Shown here in pieces: positions 1-5,539 of a stretch of DNA of 5,721 bases. Location: positions 1 through 5,721 of the forward strand of contig CAJOIG010000109.1 in assembly GCA_905234575.1 (NCBI GenBank). The letters run 5' to 3'. The translations under genes and the position numbers were made by a program. The notes below the pieces were generated by a model. The model did not search any database. It saw nothing but the letters and a program-made list of their open reading frames with translations, and had not been told where the DNA came from. Origin of the DNA: an uncultured Oscillospiraceae bacterium. GTDB lineage: Bacteria > Bacillota > Clostridia > Oscillospirales > Oscillospiraceae. Each line of letters starts with the position of its first letter. Position 1 is the first letter of the stretch.

Positions 1-16
1 AGTGCGCCGCGTTCAT

Positions 17-39
17 AAAAAAGTGGAGTCTTCTACACT
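17..39 (-). terminator. Possible weak Rho-independent terminator downstream of xer
   Basis: Read on the minus strand, AGTGTAG and CTCCACT form a seven-pair stem with one mismatch around an AAGA loop, and a run of six T follows directly. It lies about 73 bases past the xer stop codon, which suits a terminator for that transcript. The stem is short and imperfect, so this is tentative. The rest of the stretch from 1 to 111 holds only a short, weak inverted repeat (CCTTA and TAAGG, 94-108) and no supported gene. Confidence 0.4.
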
Positions 40-111
40 ATACTGTGAATCAAAGGTATTCGCCGTCATCTTTATTTGAATTGCGCGGTGTTGCCTTAAT
101 ATATAAGGATT

Positions 112-1086
112 TTAATCATTCTTTACTACCGGGGCGAAATCGGCAAGGGGATTGGCCTCTGCGGCGGAACGCAGGCCGGAATCGGCGACGTGCGTATAGA
201 TCTGTGTCGTGTTCAGACTCTCGTGACCAAGCAGTTCCTGGAGCGTTCGGACGTCCACGCCGTTTTGGAGCATGAGCGTCGCGGCGGTATGCCGGAGCTT
301 GTGCGGGGAGTACTGCGACGGATCCAGGCCCGCGCGCAGCAGGGTTTTTTTTAGCATCATCTGCACGGCGTCCACGCTCATGCGCTTCCGACGACTCGAG
401 AGGAACACGGCGTTCTTATCGATGGCCGCGATGCTTTTCCGCACAAGGAGCCAGTCGTTCAGCGCGGCGGCCGACGCCTCGTTCAGATAGACGACACGCT
501 CCTTGCTGCCCTTGCCGTGGATCAGCAAACTGTCCTGCCGCACCGAGGTCAGATTGAGGCCGACCATCTCCGACACACGCAGACCGCAGTTCAGAAACAG
601 GCAGAGGATGCAGTAATCCCGCTCCTTGTTTTTCCCGTCCACCGCGGAGAGGAGACGCCGGCTTTCCTCCAGCGTGAGATAGCGGGGGAGAGCCTTGCGG
701 AGCTTCGGGGTATCGACGTTCTGGACGGGATCGGCGGACAGCTGCTTCGTCTTTACGGTAAGGTAGCTGTAAAACCCTTTCAGGCTCGTCAGCATGCGGG
801 CGCGGGATGCGGCGTTCAGCTCGCGGTCACGGGAAAGATACGCAAAAAAATCATAGACATCCGAGAGCGTGACGGAGCCGTACAGCGAGAGATCCGCATC
901 GCGGATGTCGATGTCTTCCATCGACGTATCCCGCGGGACTCGGCCGCGCTCCAGGTAAAGATACCGGGTGAAGGTCCGCAGATCGAGAAAATACGAATCG
1001 ATCGTCGCGCGGGACTGACCCTTGATCGTGTCATGGTATACGAGAAATTCGCGCACCGGCTGCGGCGCGTCGGTCTGATAATTCAT
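112..1086 (-). CDS. xer: Tyrosine recombinase of the XerC/XerD family
   Basis: Site-specific recombinase of 324 residues that in this family resolves chromosome dimers by cutting and rejoining DNA at dif through a 3'-phosphotyrosine link. Residues about 10-112 form the N-terminal SAM-like DNA-binding domain, and about 135-305 the catalytic domain. The full catalytic set is visible: R170 in CGLRVSE, K192 in GKGSKER, H262 and R265 in HKLRH, H288 in LLGHES and nucleophile Y297 in QIYTHV. The ATG at 1086 is chosen because a GGGGG Shine-Dalgarno sits seven bases upstream; a longer frame to 1176 exists, but its extra 30 residues run through the promoter and hairpin and look non-coding. The protein is slightly longer than the usual roughly 300 residues because of extra sequence at about 48-72. 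It stands alone in its own transcription unit behind the operon. Whether it is XerC, XerD or a single-recombinase type cannot be told from sequence alone, so no letter is assigned. Confidence 0.93.
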   Translation of the reverse strand: MNYQTDAPQPVREFLVYHDTIKGQSRATIDSYFLDLRTFTRYLYLERGRVPRDTSMEDIDIRDADLSLYGSVTLSDVYDFFAYLSRDRELNAASRARMLTSLKGFYSYLTVKTKQLSADPVQNVDTPKLRKALPRYLTLEESRRLLSAVDGKNKERDYCILCLFLNCGLRVSEMVGLNLTSVRQDSLLIHGKGSKERVVYLNEASAAALNDWLLVRKSIAAIDKNAVFLSSRRKRMSVDAVQMMLKKTLLRAGLDPSQYSPHKLRHTAATLMLQNGVDVRTLQELLGHESLNTTQIYTHVADSGLRSAAEANPLADFAPVVKND

Positions 1087-1093
1087 AACAAAA

Positions 1094-1116
1094 CCCCCGG
1101 AAGAGCGTTCCGGAGG
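1094..1116 (-). promoter_or_regulatory. Leader hairpin covering the xer Shine-Dalgarno
   Basis: On the minus strand CCTCCGGAA pairs with TTCCGGGGG over nine base pairs (one G-T wobble) around a five-base loop. The 3' arm contains the only Shine-Dalgarno candidate (GGGGG, 1094-1098) for the ATG at 1086, and TTTTGTT fills the gap between stem and start codon. If the whole hairpin is present in the RNA it should hide the ribosome site; with its T run it could also act as a weak terminator on readthrough RNA. The pairing is seen directly; the regulatory role is inferred. Confidence 0.5.
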
Positions 1117-1117
1117 T

Positions 1118-1146
1118 ATTATAATCCATATCCCGACGGAAATCCA
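1118..1146 (-). promoter_or_regulatory. Candidate promoter for xer
   Basis: A perfect TATAAT box lies at 1123-1118 on the minus strand. Seventeen bases upstream is TGGATT (1146-1141), which matches only three of six positions of a TTGACA -35 box. The expected start of transcription, about 1111, falls inside the 5' arm of the leader hairpin. The -10 box is convincing; the -35 box is weak. Confidence 0.4.
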
Positions 1147-1167
1147 GCGCGGGGAGGGATTTTCAGC

Positions 1168-1210
1168 AAAACACACAAAAATATCGGCATAATTAATATT
1201 ATGCCGATAT
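1168..1210 (-). terminator. Inverted repeat with T-rich tail ending the spoIVA-DUF6873 run
   Basis: A perfect 12-bp inverted repeat (1181-1192 and 1199-1210) with a six-base loop begins at the TAA of the DUF6873-like gene. On the minus strand it is followed by a T-rich stretch, TTTTT then GTGTG then TTTT. This fits a Rho-independent terminator for the operon. The stem is AT-rich at its base, which is poor for a terminator, and the same bases can be read as a dif-like recombination site. Confidence 0.5.
1182..1209. other. dif-like 28-bp site (candidate Xer target)
   Basis: Two identical 11-bp arms in inverted orientation, TATCGGCATAA and TTATGCCGATA, flank a six-base centre, TTAATA. This is the 11+6+11 layout of dif sites. 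The inner core GCATAA, six bases, TTATG agrees with the E. coli dif core as I remember it. It lies 96 bp upstream of the xer start codon. Unlike classical dif, the two outer arms are perfect mirror images. The site also looks like a transcription terminator, so the dif reading is a hypothesis. Confidence 0.3.
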
Positions 1211-1902
1211 TAGGGGAGGGTTATGAGGCCGCCGATGTCGAAAATCGGCTCTTTTGTCAGAAATATTGGTGTAACGCCATAGTTCTGAAGAAAGTCCAGG
1301 ATTCGCTTTCGATCCGGATGCCCGTCGAGCGAACCTGTAAACAAGATCGTATACTCGTCCAGTTTTCCGGATGCTCCGCCGATGAATCCGTACGGGTATC
1401 CATCCAGAATGATATGGCCCGGCTGTATGAGCAGGACGTCCAGCCCGGCGTGCTGAGCATCACGAGCGATGCCTGCATCCGATGTAATGACCGCGTCCGA
1501 CGATACGACGCAAACGGCGCAATTCGTATAGCCCTGAGCGACGCGGACCGGAATGCCGCCCAAATATGGCCGTACGACAGGATCGACCCATTTTTCAGAA
1601 TAGATCGTGTATTTCCCTGTATCACAAACGCAAAGCCCGCAATCCTTCGGATAGACCTCTCCCTGGGCGCTGGCTGTGAAAACCGATATTCCCCTATTAG
1701 TTAATTTGTTAACAATATTATTATAAACACCGGGCGCGGCACATACGGCCGATCGATCCAGCGGAAAAACGCTCAGGTCCGCGTGACCCGCGAGTCTCGG
1801 ATCGACGGAAGGATTATCCGGAATCCACAAAATGTCTCCGGTCAGCGCACAAAGTGCTGTGCCGATCCTTTCACGGTACCTCTCCCCTACAGCCAGAGTC
1901 AC
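1210..1902 (-). CDS. DUF6873-like protein of unknown function
   Basis: A 230-residue protein whose pattern recalls the clostridial DUF6873 family, described from memory as having a guanidine-modifying-enzyme (GME) type fold; no reaction is known to me. Recognisable blocks are GHADLSVFPL (39-48), QGYTNCAVC followed by DAVITSDAGIA (123-146), PGHIILDGYPYGFIGGASG (161-179), FTGSLDGHPD (188-197) and a C-terminal FDIGGLITLP. Two CxxC pairs stand out, C88/C91 and C128/C131. No signal peptide or membrane span is seen, so it is probably cytosolic. The chosen GTG start overlaps the radA stop as GTGA, implying translational coupling; no strong Shine-Dalgarno precedes it, and a TTG at 1830 would be an alternative that loses 24 less conserved residues. 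It is the last gene of the operon, ending in the inverted repeat. Its middle (about 1696-1727) is markedly AT-rich compared with its neighbours. Confidence 0.75.
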   Translation of the reverse strand: MTLAVGERYRERIGTALCALTGDILWIPDNPSVDPRLAGHADLSVFPLDRSAVCAAPGVYNNIVNKLTNRGISVFTASAQGEVYPKDCGLCVCDTGKYTIYSEKWVDPVVRPYLGGIPVRVAQGYTNCAVCVVSSDAVITSDAGIARDAQHAGLDVLLIQPGHIILDGYPYGFIGGASGKLDEYTILFTGSLDGHPDRKRILDFLQNYGVTPIFLTKEPIFDIGGLITLP

Positions 1903-3248
1903 AGCGTCTTTTCCACGGCTTCGCGCAGGGTTTTTACATAGATGAGCTCCAGTCCCGCCGGTGCTTTCAGCTCGCCACGTGTCCGCGATGGAACGACACA
2001 TTGAGCAAAGCCGAGCCGCGCGATCTCCGCCAGACGCTGGTCGATGGCCTGGACGCTGCGAATCTCGCCGGTAAGCCCCACCTCCCCTACCGCGGACAGC
2101 TTGTCCGGCAGGGGCGTATCCCGGAAGCTGGAGGCGATCGCAAGACAGGCCGCGAGGTCCGCCGCGGGCTCGTCCAGGTTCAGGCCGCCGACGACGTTCA
2201 TATAGGCGTCGCAGGAGTTCACGTTCATCCCGCCGCGCTTCTCCAGCACGGCAAGCAGCAGGTACAGGCGGTTGTAGTCGAAGCCATTCGAGGTCCGGCG
2301 CGGCGAGGAAAAGCCCGTCGGAGTAACGAGCGCCTGCACCTCCGCCAGAATGGGTCTTGTCCCCTCCATGACGCAGGCGACGCAGGTGCCGGGAACGCCC
2401 ACCGGACGTCCCGCTAAAAGGACCTCGGACGGGTTCGGCACCTCGCGCAGTCCCTCGCGGACCATCTCGAACACGCCGATCTCGTTTGTGGAGCCGAAAC
2501 GGTTCTTCTCCGCCCGGAGGATGCGGTAGGTATGGCTGCCGTCGCCCTCGAAGATCAGAACGCAGTCCACCATGTGCTCCAGGACCTTCGGGCCAGCGAT
2601 GGCGCCCTCCTTGTTCACATGGCCGACGACGAAGGCGGTGAAGCCGGTGGACTTTGCCAGCTGCATGATCTCCATGGCGCACTGCTTCACCTGGCCGACG
2701 CTGCCCGGCGCGGTGTTGAGGGACGGATCGTACACGGTCTGGATACTGTCCATGATGACGATGTCCGGCCCCAGCTCCTCGATGGCGGCGATGACATCGT
2801 TGATGTCCGTCCCGGCGAGGACATAGACCTCGTCCCGATCCACGCCGAGCCTCTCCGCGCGCATGCGGAGCTGATGCTCGCTCTCCTCGCCGGTGACATA
2901 GAGGATCTTTTCATTCCCCTGCATGCGTCCGCACGCCTGCAGCAGCAGCGTCGATTTGCCGATGCCGGGCGCGCCGCCGAACAATACGATGGACCCGCGC
3001 ACAGCGCCGCCGCCGAGGACGCGATCAAGCTCGCGGACGCCCGTGGAAAAGCGGACCTCCTCGCTGGCGTCCAGCTCCCGCAGACGCTTGGGCATGGCGC
3101 GGCGGACCGGGCGGGCGGCGACCGCCGCCTTGGGAGCCGCAGGCGCCTCCGTCAATGTGTTCCAGGCTCCGCAGGCAGGGCACTGACCCTGCCAGCGAGC
3201 CGTTTCGTTTCCGCAGGCGGAGCAGAAGAATACCCGTTTCTCTTTCAT
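1899..3248 (-). CDS. radA: DNA repair protein RadA (Sms)
   Basis: A 449-residue cytosolic ATPase that, in this family, drives branch migration of recombination intermediates with RecA. Domains are in the usual order: a four-cysteine zinc finger (C9, C12, C23, C26), a RecA-like ATPase core with Walker A GGAPGIGKST (91-100) and Walker B IVIMDS (163-168), the RadA-specific KNRFGSTNE motif (248-256), and a C-terminal Lon-protease-like domain (about 320-449) with GEVGLTGEIRSV (388-399). Length matches the family (about 450-460). The ATG at 3248 is preceded by GAGGAG seven bases upstream and starts exactly at the zinc-finger domain; the open frame extends further upstream to 3452, but that part overlaps the amidase gene and is not coding. 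The start overlaps the amidase stop (ATGA), and the stop overlaps the next start (GTGA), so it is embedded in the sporulation operon. All expected motifs are intact. Confidence 0.97.
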   Translation of the reverse strand: MKEKRVFFCSACGNETARWQGQCPACGAWNTLTEAPAAPKAAVAARPVRRAMPKRLRELDASEEVRFSTGVRELDRVLGGGAVRGSIVLFGGAPGIGKSTLLLQACGRMQGNEKILYVTGEESEHQLRMRAERLGVDRDEVYVLAGTDINDVIAAIEELGPDIVIMDSIQTVYDPSLNTAPGSVGQVKQCAMEIMQLAKSTGFTAFVVGHVNKEGAIAGPKVLEHMVDCVLIFEGDGSHTYRILRAEKNRFGSTNEIGVFEMVREGLREVPNPSEVLLAGRPVGVPGTCVACVMEGTRPILAEVQALVTPTGFSSPRRTSNGFDYNRLYLLLAVLEKRGGMNVNSCDAYMNVVGGLNLDEPAADLAACLAIASSFRDTPLPDKLSAVGEVGLTGEIRSVQAIDQRLAEIARLGFAQCVVPSRTRGELKAPAGLELIYVKTLREAVEKTL

Positions 3249-3979
3249 GTCGATTCTCCTCTTATGTATTGCCGGTAGGACGCCAGCAGGACGACGGCGA
3301 GTTCCATGCGATAGGACTCCGTTTCCAGCTTTTGCAGCTCCTCGGGATTGGACAGGAACCCGCATTCCACGAGCACAGCGGGACATCGGGCGTTTTTCAT
3401 GAGGTAGATGCTCCCGTCGATGGGACCGGCAACGCGCCGATTGTCCGGGCAAAGCTGCGCCGTCAGGTTTTCCTGCATCCCGGCGGCCAGGTCCTCTCCG
3501 CCGGGCTCCGGCCCGAAAAAGACCTGAATGCCGTTAGGCGACGCGGCTGGATAATTGTTCTGGTGGATGCTGATGAGCACACCCCCGGTGGTATCGTGGA
3601 TGATTGACAGGCGCGCATCCTGGTCGGCTTTCTTTTTCGCGGCAAGCGTCTGGGCGGAAACCGGATAGTCGATCTCGTTGTCCGGGCGAGTCATCTGCGT
3701 CGGAACGCCCCAGAAGCGCGCCAGGGCGTCCAGCCGGATGGCGATGTCCCAGTTCAGCTCCGCCTCCGTCCTTCCGTCGGGCGCCACGGCGCCGCCGTCC
3801 TCCCCGCCGTGGCCGGCGTCGATAAGAAGGACCGGAGGCACGGACGCCGATGCGGAGACAAAGGTCCCCCGGGGAGCGAGCAGAAGTCCCGCGCCGACGG
3901 CCAGGATAGCCGCCAGGGTGAACCAGAATGCCCGGACGCTTCCTTTTTCCTGTATCATATCACGTTGTTCCGTCCGCAC
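3245..3979 (-). CDS. cwlD: N-acetylmuramoyl-L-alanine amidase, CwlD type
   Basis: A 244-residue zinc amidase of the Amidase_3 family. CwlD removes the peptide from muramic acid in the spore cortex, the first step in making muramic delta-lactam, which germination enzymes need. A membrane anchor or uncleaved signal lies at about 16-36, placing the catalytic domain (about 49-240) outside the mother-cell membrane. Zinc and catalytic residues are visible: H57 in DAGHGGEDGG, E72 in TEAELN, H139 in SIHQNN and E205 in VECGFLSN. Length agrees with B. subtilis CwlD (about 237). The GTG at 3979 is preferred over an ATG eight codons in because TAAGG overlapping the spoIVA stop gives a Shine-Dalgarno seven bases upstream. 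It follows spoIVA by 9 bp and overlaps radA by 4 bp. The neighbour spoIVA is the main reason to call CwlD rather than a vegetative amidase. Confidence 0.88.
   Translation of the reverse strand: MRTEQRDMIQEKGSVRAFWFTLAAILAVGAGLLLAPRGTFVSASASVPPVLLIDAGHGGEDGGAVAPDGRTEAELNWDIAIRLDALARFWGVPTQMTRPDNEIDYPVSAQTLAAKKKADQDARLSIIHDTTGGVLISIHQNNYPAASPNGIQVFFGPEPGGEDLAAGMQENLTAQLCPDNRRVAGPIDGSIYLMKNARCPAVLVECGFLSNPEELQKLETESYRMELAVVLLASYRQYIRGEST
3256..3261 (-). promoter_or_regulatory. Shine-Dalgarno deciding the radA start
   Basis: GAGGAG lies seven bases upstream of the ATG at 3248, inside the last codons of the amidase gene. It fixes the radA start against the much longer upstream open frame, and suggests ribosomes can load here independently as well as through the ATGA overlap. 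Confidence 0.8.
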
Positions 3980-3985
3980 GCAAGT

Positions 3986-3991
3986 ACCTTA
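3986..3991 (-). promoter_or_regulatory. Shine-Dalgarno of the amidase gene overlapping the spoIVA stop
   Basis: TAAGGT contains the spoIVA stop codon TAA and an AAGG ribosome site seven bases before the GTG at 3979. This supports the GTG start and suggests coupling of the two genes' translation. Confidence 0.55.
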
Positions 3992-5461
3992 CAGGATGAT
4001 GCAGATGAGTCCATACCCGCCGTCGTTCACGAGGCGCTGCACCGTCACGCGCAGTCGGTTGCGGATGTTCGGCGGAATGCGCTGAAGCTTTGTCGTAAGG
4101 CCCTCCTCCGCTATATCGTACAGGGATTTACCGAAGATGTTCGACTCCCAGATGCGATTGATGTCCCCGTCAAAGCCCTGCAGCAGAAAGCTCACGATCT
4201 CCTCCGACGCCTTTTCTCCGCCGACGACGGGCGAGACCTCCGTTTCCACGTCCGTTCGAAAGAGATGGATCGCGGGCGCGCTGGCTTTCAGGCGAACACT
4301 GGACCGACCTCCCCGGCTGACGATCTGCGGCTCCTGGAGGGTCATTTCCTCCGGCTCCGGCAGAATCACGCCATAGCCCGTTTCCCGGGCCTGCAGCAGC
4401 GCCTCATGGACGTGGTCATATTCGGATTTCACCGATCGAAGCGAACGAAGAAGCTCCATCAGATCGCCGTCGTCCCGGATCTCAAAGCCGGATTGCTCGC
4501 TGATCGTCCGATAATACAATCCCTCGTCCAGGTCCAGGACAACGGACGCACTTCCCTCTCCCGCGTGGATGGAAGTGATTCTCGTTTCTCGGATAAGATC
4601 GCCTCCGTTCAGGTTCGAGACGGCGTCCATGGCGTCATTCAGCGTGCGTACGCCGCTTGCTGTATCGAGAAGGAGCGCGTGCAGACGGGTCCGGAGCTCG
4701 CTGTCCGCGGGCATGGCCTCCGCCCAGGCCGGCAGCCAGACCGCCAGCTCCACGATGGGGAACTGGAACAGCACGAGCTTCAGGACTCTCTCCATATCTC
4801 CCTCGGCGGGCGTAAGACAGTTCATCGGCATGCACGGCACGCCATACTGCGCGGACAGCTCCTCCGCCAGACGAACGACCTCCGCTTCCCCCGGAACCGC
4901 GCTGTTCAGAATGACGGCGAAGGGCTTTCCGATGTCCTGCAGCTCCCGAATACAGCGCTCCTCGGCAGCCAGATAATTCTCCCGCGGGATGTCGCCGAAG
5001 CTGCCATCCGTCGTGATGACAAGACCGATGGTGGAATGCTCCGTAATGACCTTTCGTGTCCCCTCCTCCGCCGCCTGGGTCAGCGGGATCTCATGATCGT
5101 ACCACGGCGTCGTGACCATGCGCTCCACGCCGTCCTCCATCATACCCTCGGCGCCCGGGACCATGTACCCCACGCAGTCGATGAGCCGCACGGACGCCTG
5201 GGCACCGCCATCCAGGGCGAGCTGTACCGCCTCCTCGGGAACGAATTTCGGTTCGGCGGTCATGATGGTACGGCCGGAGCCGGACTGCGGAAGCTCATCT
5301 CTGGCACGCTCGCGCCGGTAAACGTCCTCCATGCCCGGCAGGACCTCGGTCTCGATGAAGCGCTTTATAAACGTGGATTTTCCGGTCCGCACCGGTCCCA
5401 CGACGCCGACATAGATGTCGCCGTTCGTCCGACGGGCCATCTCCTCATAAATACTGTCCAC
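3989..5461 (-). CDS. spoIVA: Stage IV sporulation protein A (SpoIVA), coat morphogenetic ATPase
   Basis: A 490-residue protein nearly identical in length to B. subtilis SpoIVA (492). It polymerises irreversibly, using ATP, on the mother-cell side of the forespore outer membrane to build the coat basement layer, and is needed for cortex formation. The N-terminal TRAFAC-like NTPase domain shows Walker A GPVRTGKST (22-30, K28), the DELPQSGSGRTIMTAEPKFVP block (55-75) and Walker B RLIDCVGY (D95). The middle domain follows, and the C-terminal part ends in the hallmark GGYGLICIIL. The start is GTG, supported by GGAGGG six bases upstream; no in-frame ATG precedes it. It is first in a four-gene run with cwlD 9 bp downstream. 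In other spore formers the gene is under sigma-E; no clear sigma-E box could be made out here. At the sensor-threonine position this protein has T68-A69, where I recall two threonines in B. subtilis. Confidence 0.97.
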   Translation of the reverse strand: MDSIYEEMARRTNGDIYVGVVGPVRTGKSTFIKRFIETEVLPGMEDVYRRERARDELPQSGSGRTIMTAEPKFVPEEAVQLALDGGAQASVRLIDCVGYMVPGAEGMMEDGVERMVTTPWYDHEIPLTQAAEEGTRKVITEHSTIGLVITTDGSFGDIPRENYLAAEERCIRELQDIGKPFAVILNSAVPGEAEVVRLAEELSAQYGVPCMPMNCLTPAEGDMERVLKLVLFQFPIVELAVWLPAWAEAMPADSELRTRLHALLLDTASGVRTLNDAMDAVSNLNGGDLIRETRITSIHAGEGSASVVLDLDEGLYYRTISEQSGFEIRDDGDLMELLRSLRSVKSEYDHVHEALLQARETGYGVILPEPEEMTLQEPQIVSRGGRSSVRLKASAPAIHLFRTDVETEVSPVVGGEKASEEIVSFLLQGFDGDINRIWESNIFGKSLYDIAEEGLTTKLQRIPPNIRNRLRVTVQRLVNDGGYGLICIIL

Positions 5462-5467
5462 AAAAAT

Positions 5468-5507
5468 CCCTCCATGGCGTGTTTGCTAAACCATACGCCG
5501 CGGAGGG
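5468..5507 (-). promoter_or_regulatory. Leader hairpin covering the spoIVA Shine-Dalgarno; possible nif3 terminator
   Basis: On the minus strand CCCTCC (5507-5502) pairs with GGAGGG (5473-5468), GGCGT with ACGCC (5480-5476), and GTTT with AAAC around an AGC loop, with a two-base mismatch step and a three-base bulge. The 3' arm GGAGGG is the spoIVA Shine-Dalgarno, and ATTTTT joins it to the GTG start. The stem plus T run, 27 bases past the nif3-like stop, could terminate that upstream gene; in readthrough RNA it should also hide the spoIVA ribosome site. The pairing is seen; both roles are inferred. Confidence 0.55.
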
Positions 5508-5511
5508 ACAG

Positions 5512-5539
5512 ATTATACCAAAAGACGCGTAAATCAGAA
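5512..5539 (-). promoter_or_regulatory. Candidate promoter for spoIVA
   Basis: A perfect TATAAT lies at 5517-5512 on the minus strand. The best upstream hexamer, TTCTGA (5539-5534) at 16-base spacing, matches a sigma-A -35 box only weakly. Read as a sigma-E -10 box, GGTATAAT keeps five of eight bases of the CATACAAT-like consensus, but no good sigma-E -35 is visible. The expected transcript start, about 5505, falls inside the 5' arm of the leader hairpin. Confidence 0.35.

Noticed and set aside
1..16. Possible start of a further minus-strand gene (ATG at 16)
   Set aside because: Only five codons are visible and a T run, not a ribosome site, precedes the ATG.
94..108. Inverted repeat CCTTA, ATATA, TAAGG just after the xer stop
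   Set aside because: Five AT-rich pairs without a T run are too weak for a terminator, and the spacing does not fit a dif site.
1087..1176. Thirty-residue N-terminal extension of the recombinase
   Set aside because: It would translate the TATAAT box and leader hairpin, lacks a Shine-Dalgarno at its ATG, and is not Xer-like, while the ATG at 1086 has GGGGG seven bases upstream.
517..1704. Long plus-strand open frame of 395 codons
   Set aside because: It lies antisense to xer and the DUF6873-like gene, runs through the intergenic terminator-like repeat, shows no recognisable family pattern, and is explained by GC-rich codon use on the other strand.
1903..2682. Upstream extension of the DUF6873-like reading frame into radA
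   Set aside because: The frame is open but translates to Arg and Gly-rich sequence without family resemblance, and it overlaps the well-supported radA gene; the GTGA overlap gives a natural start at 1902.
2532..3278. Plus-strand open frame of 248 codons
   Set aside because: It is fully antisense to radA, whose motifs are all intact, and its low-complexity Ala, Asp and Gly-rich translation is typical of a shadow frame.
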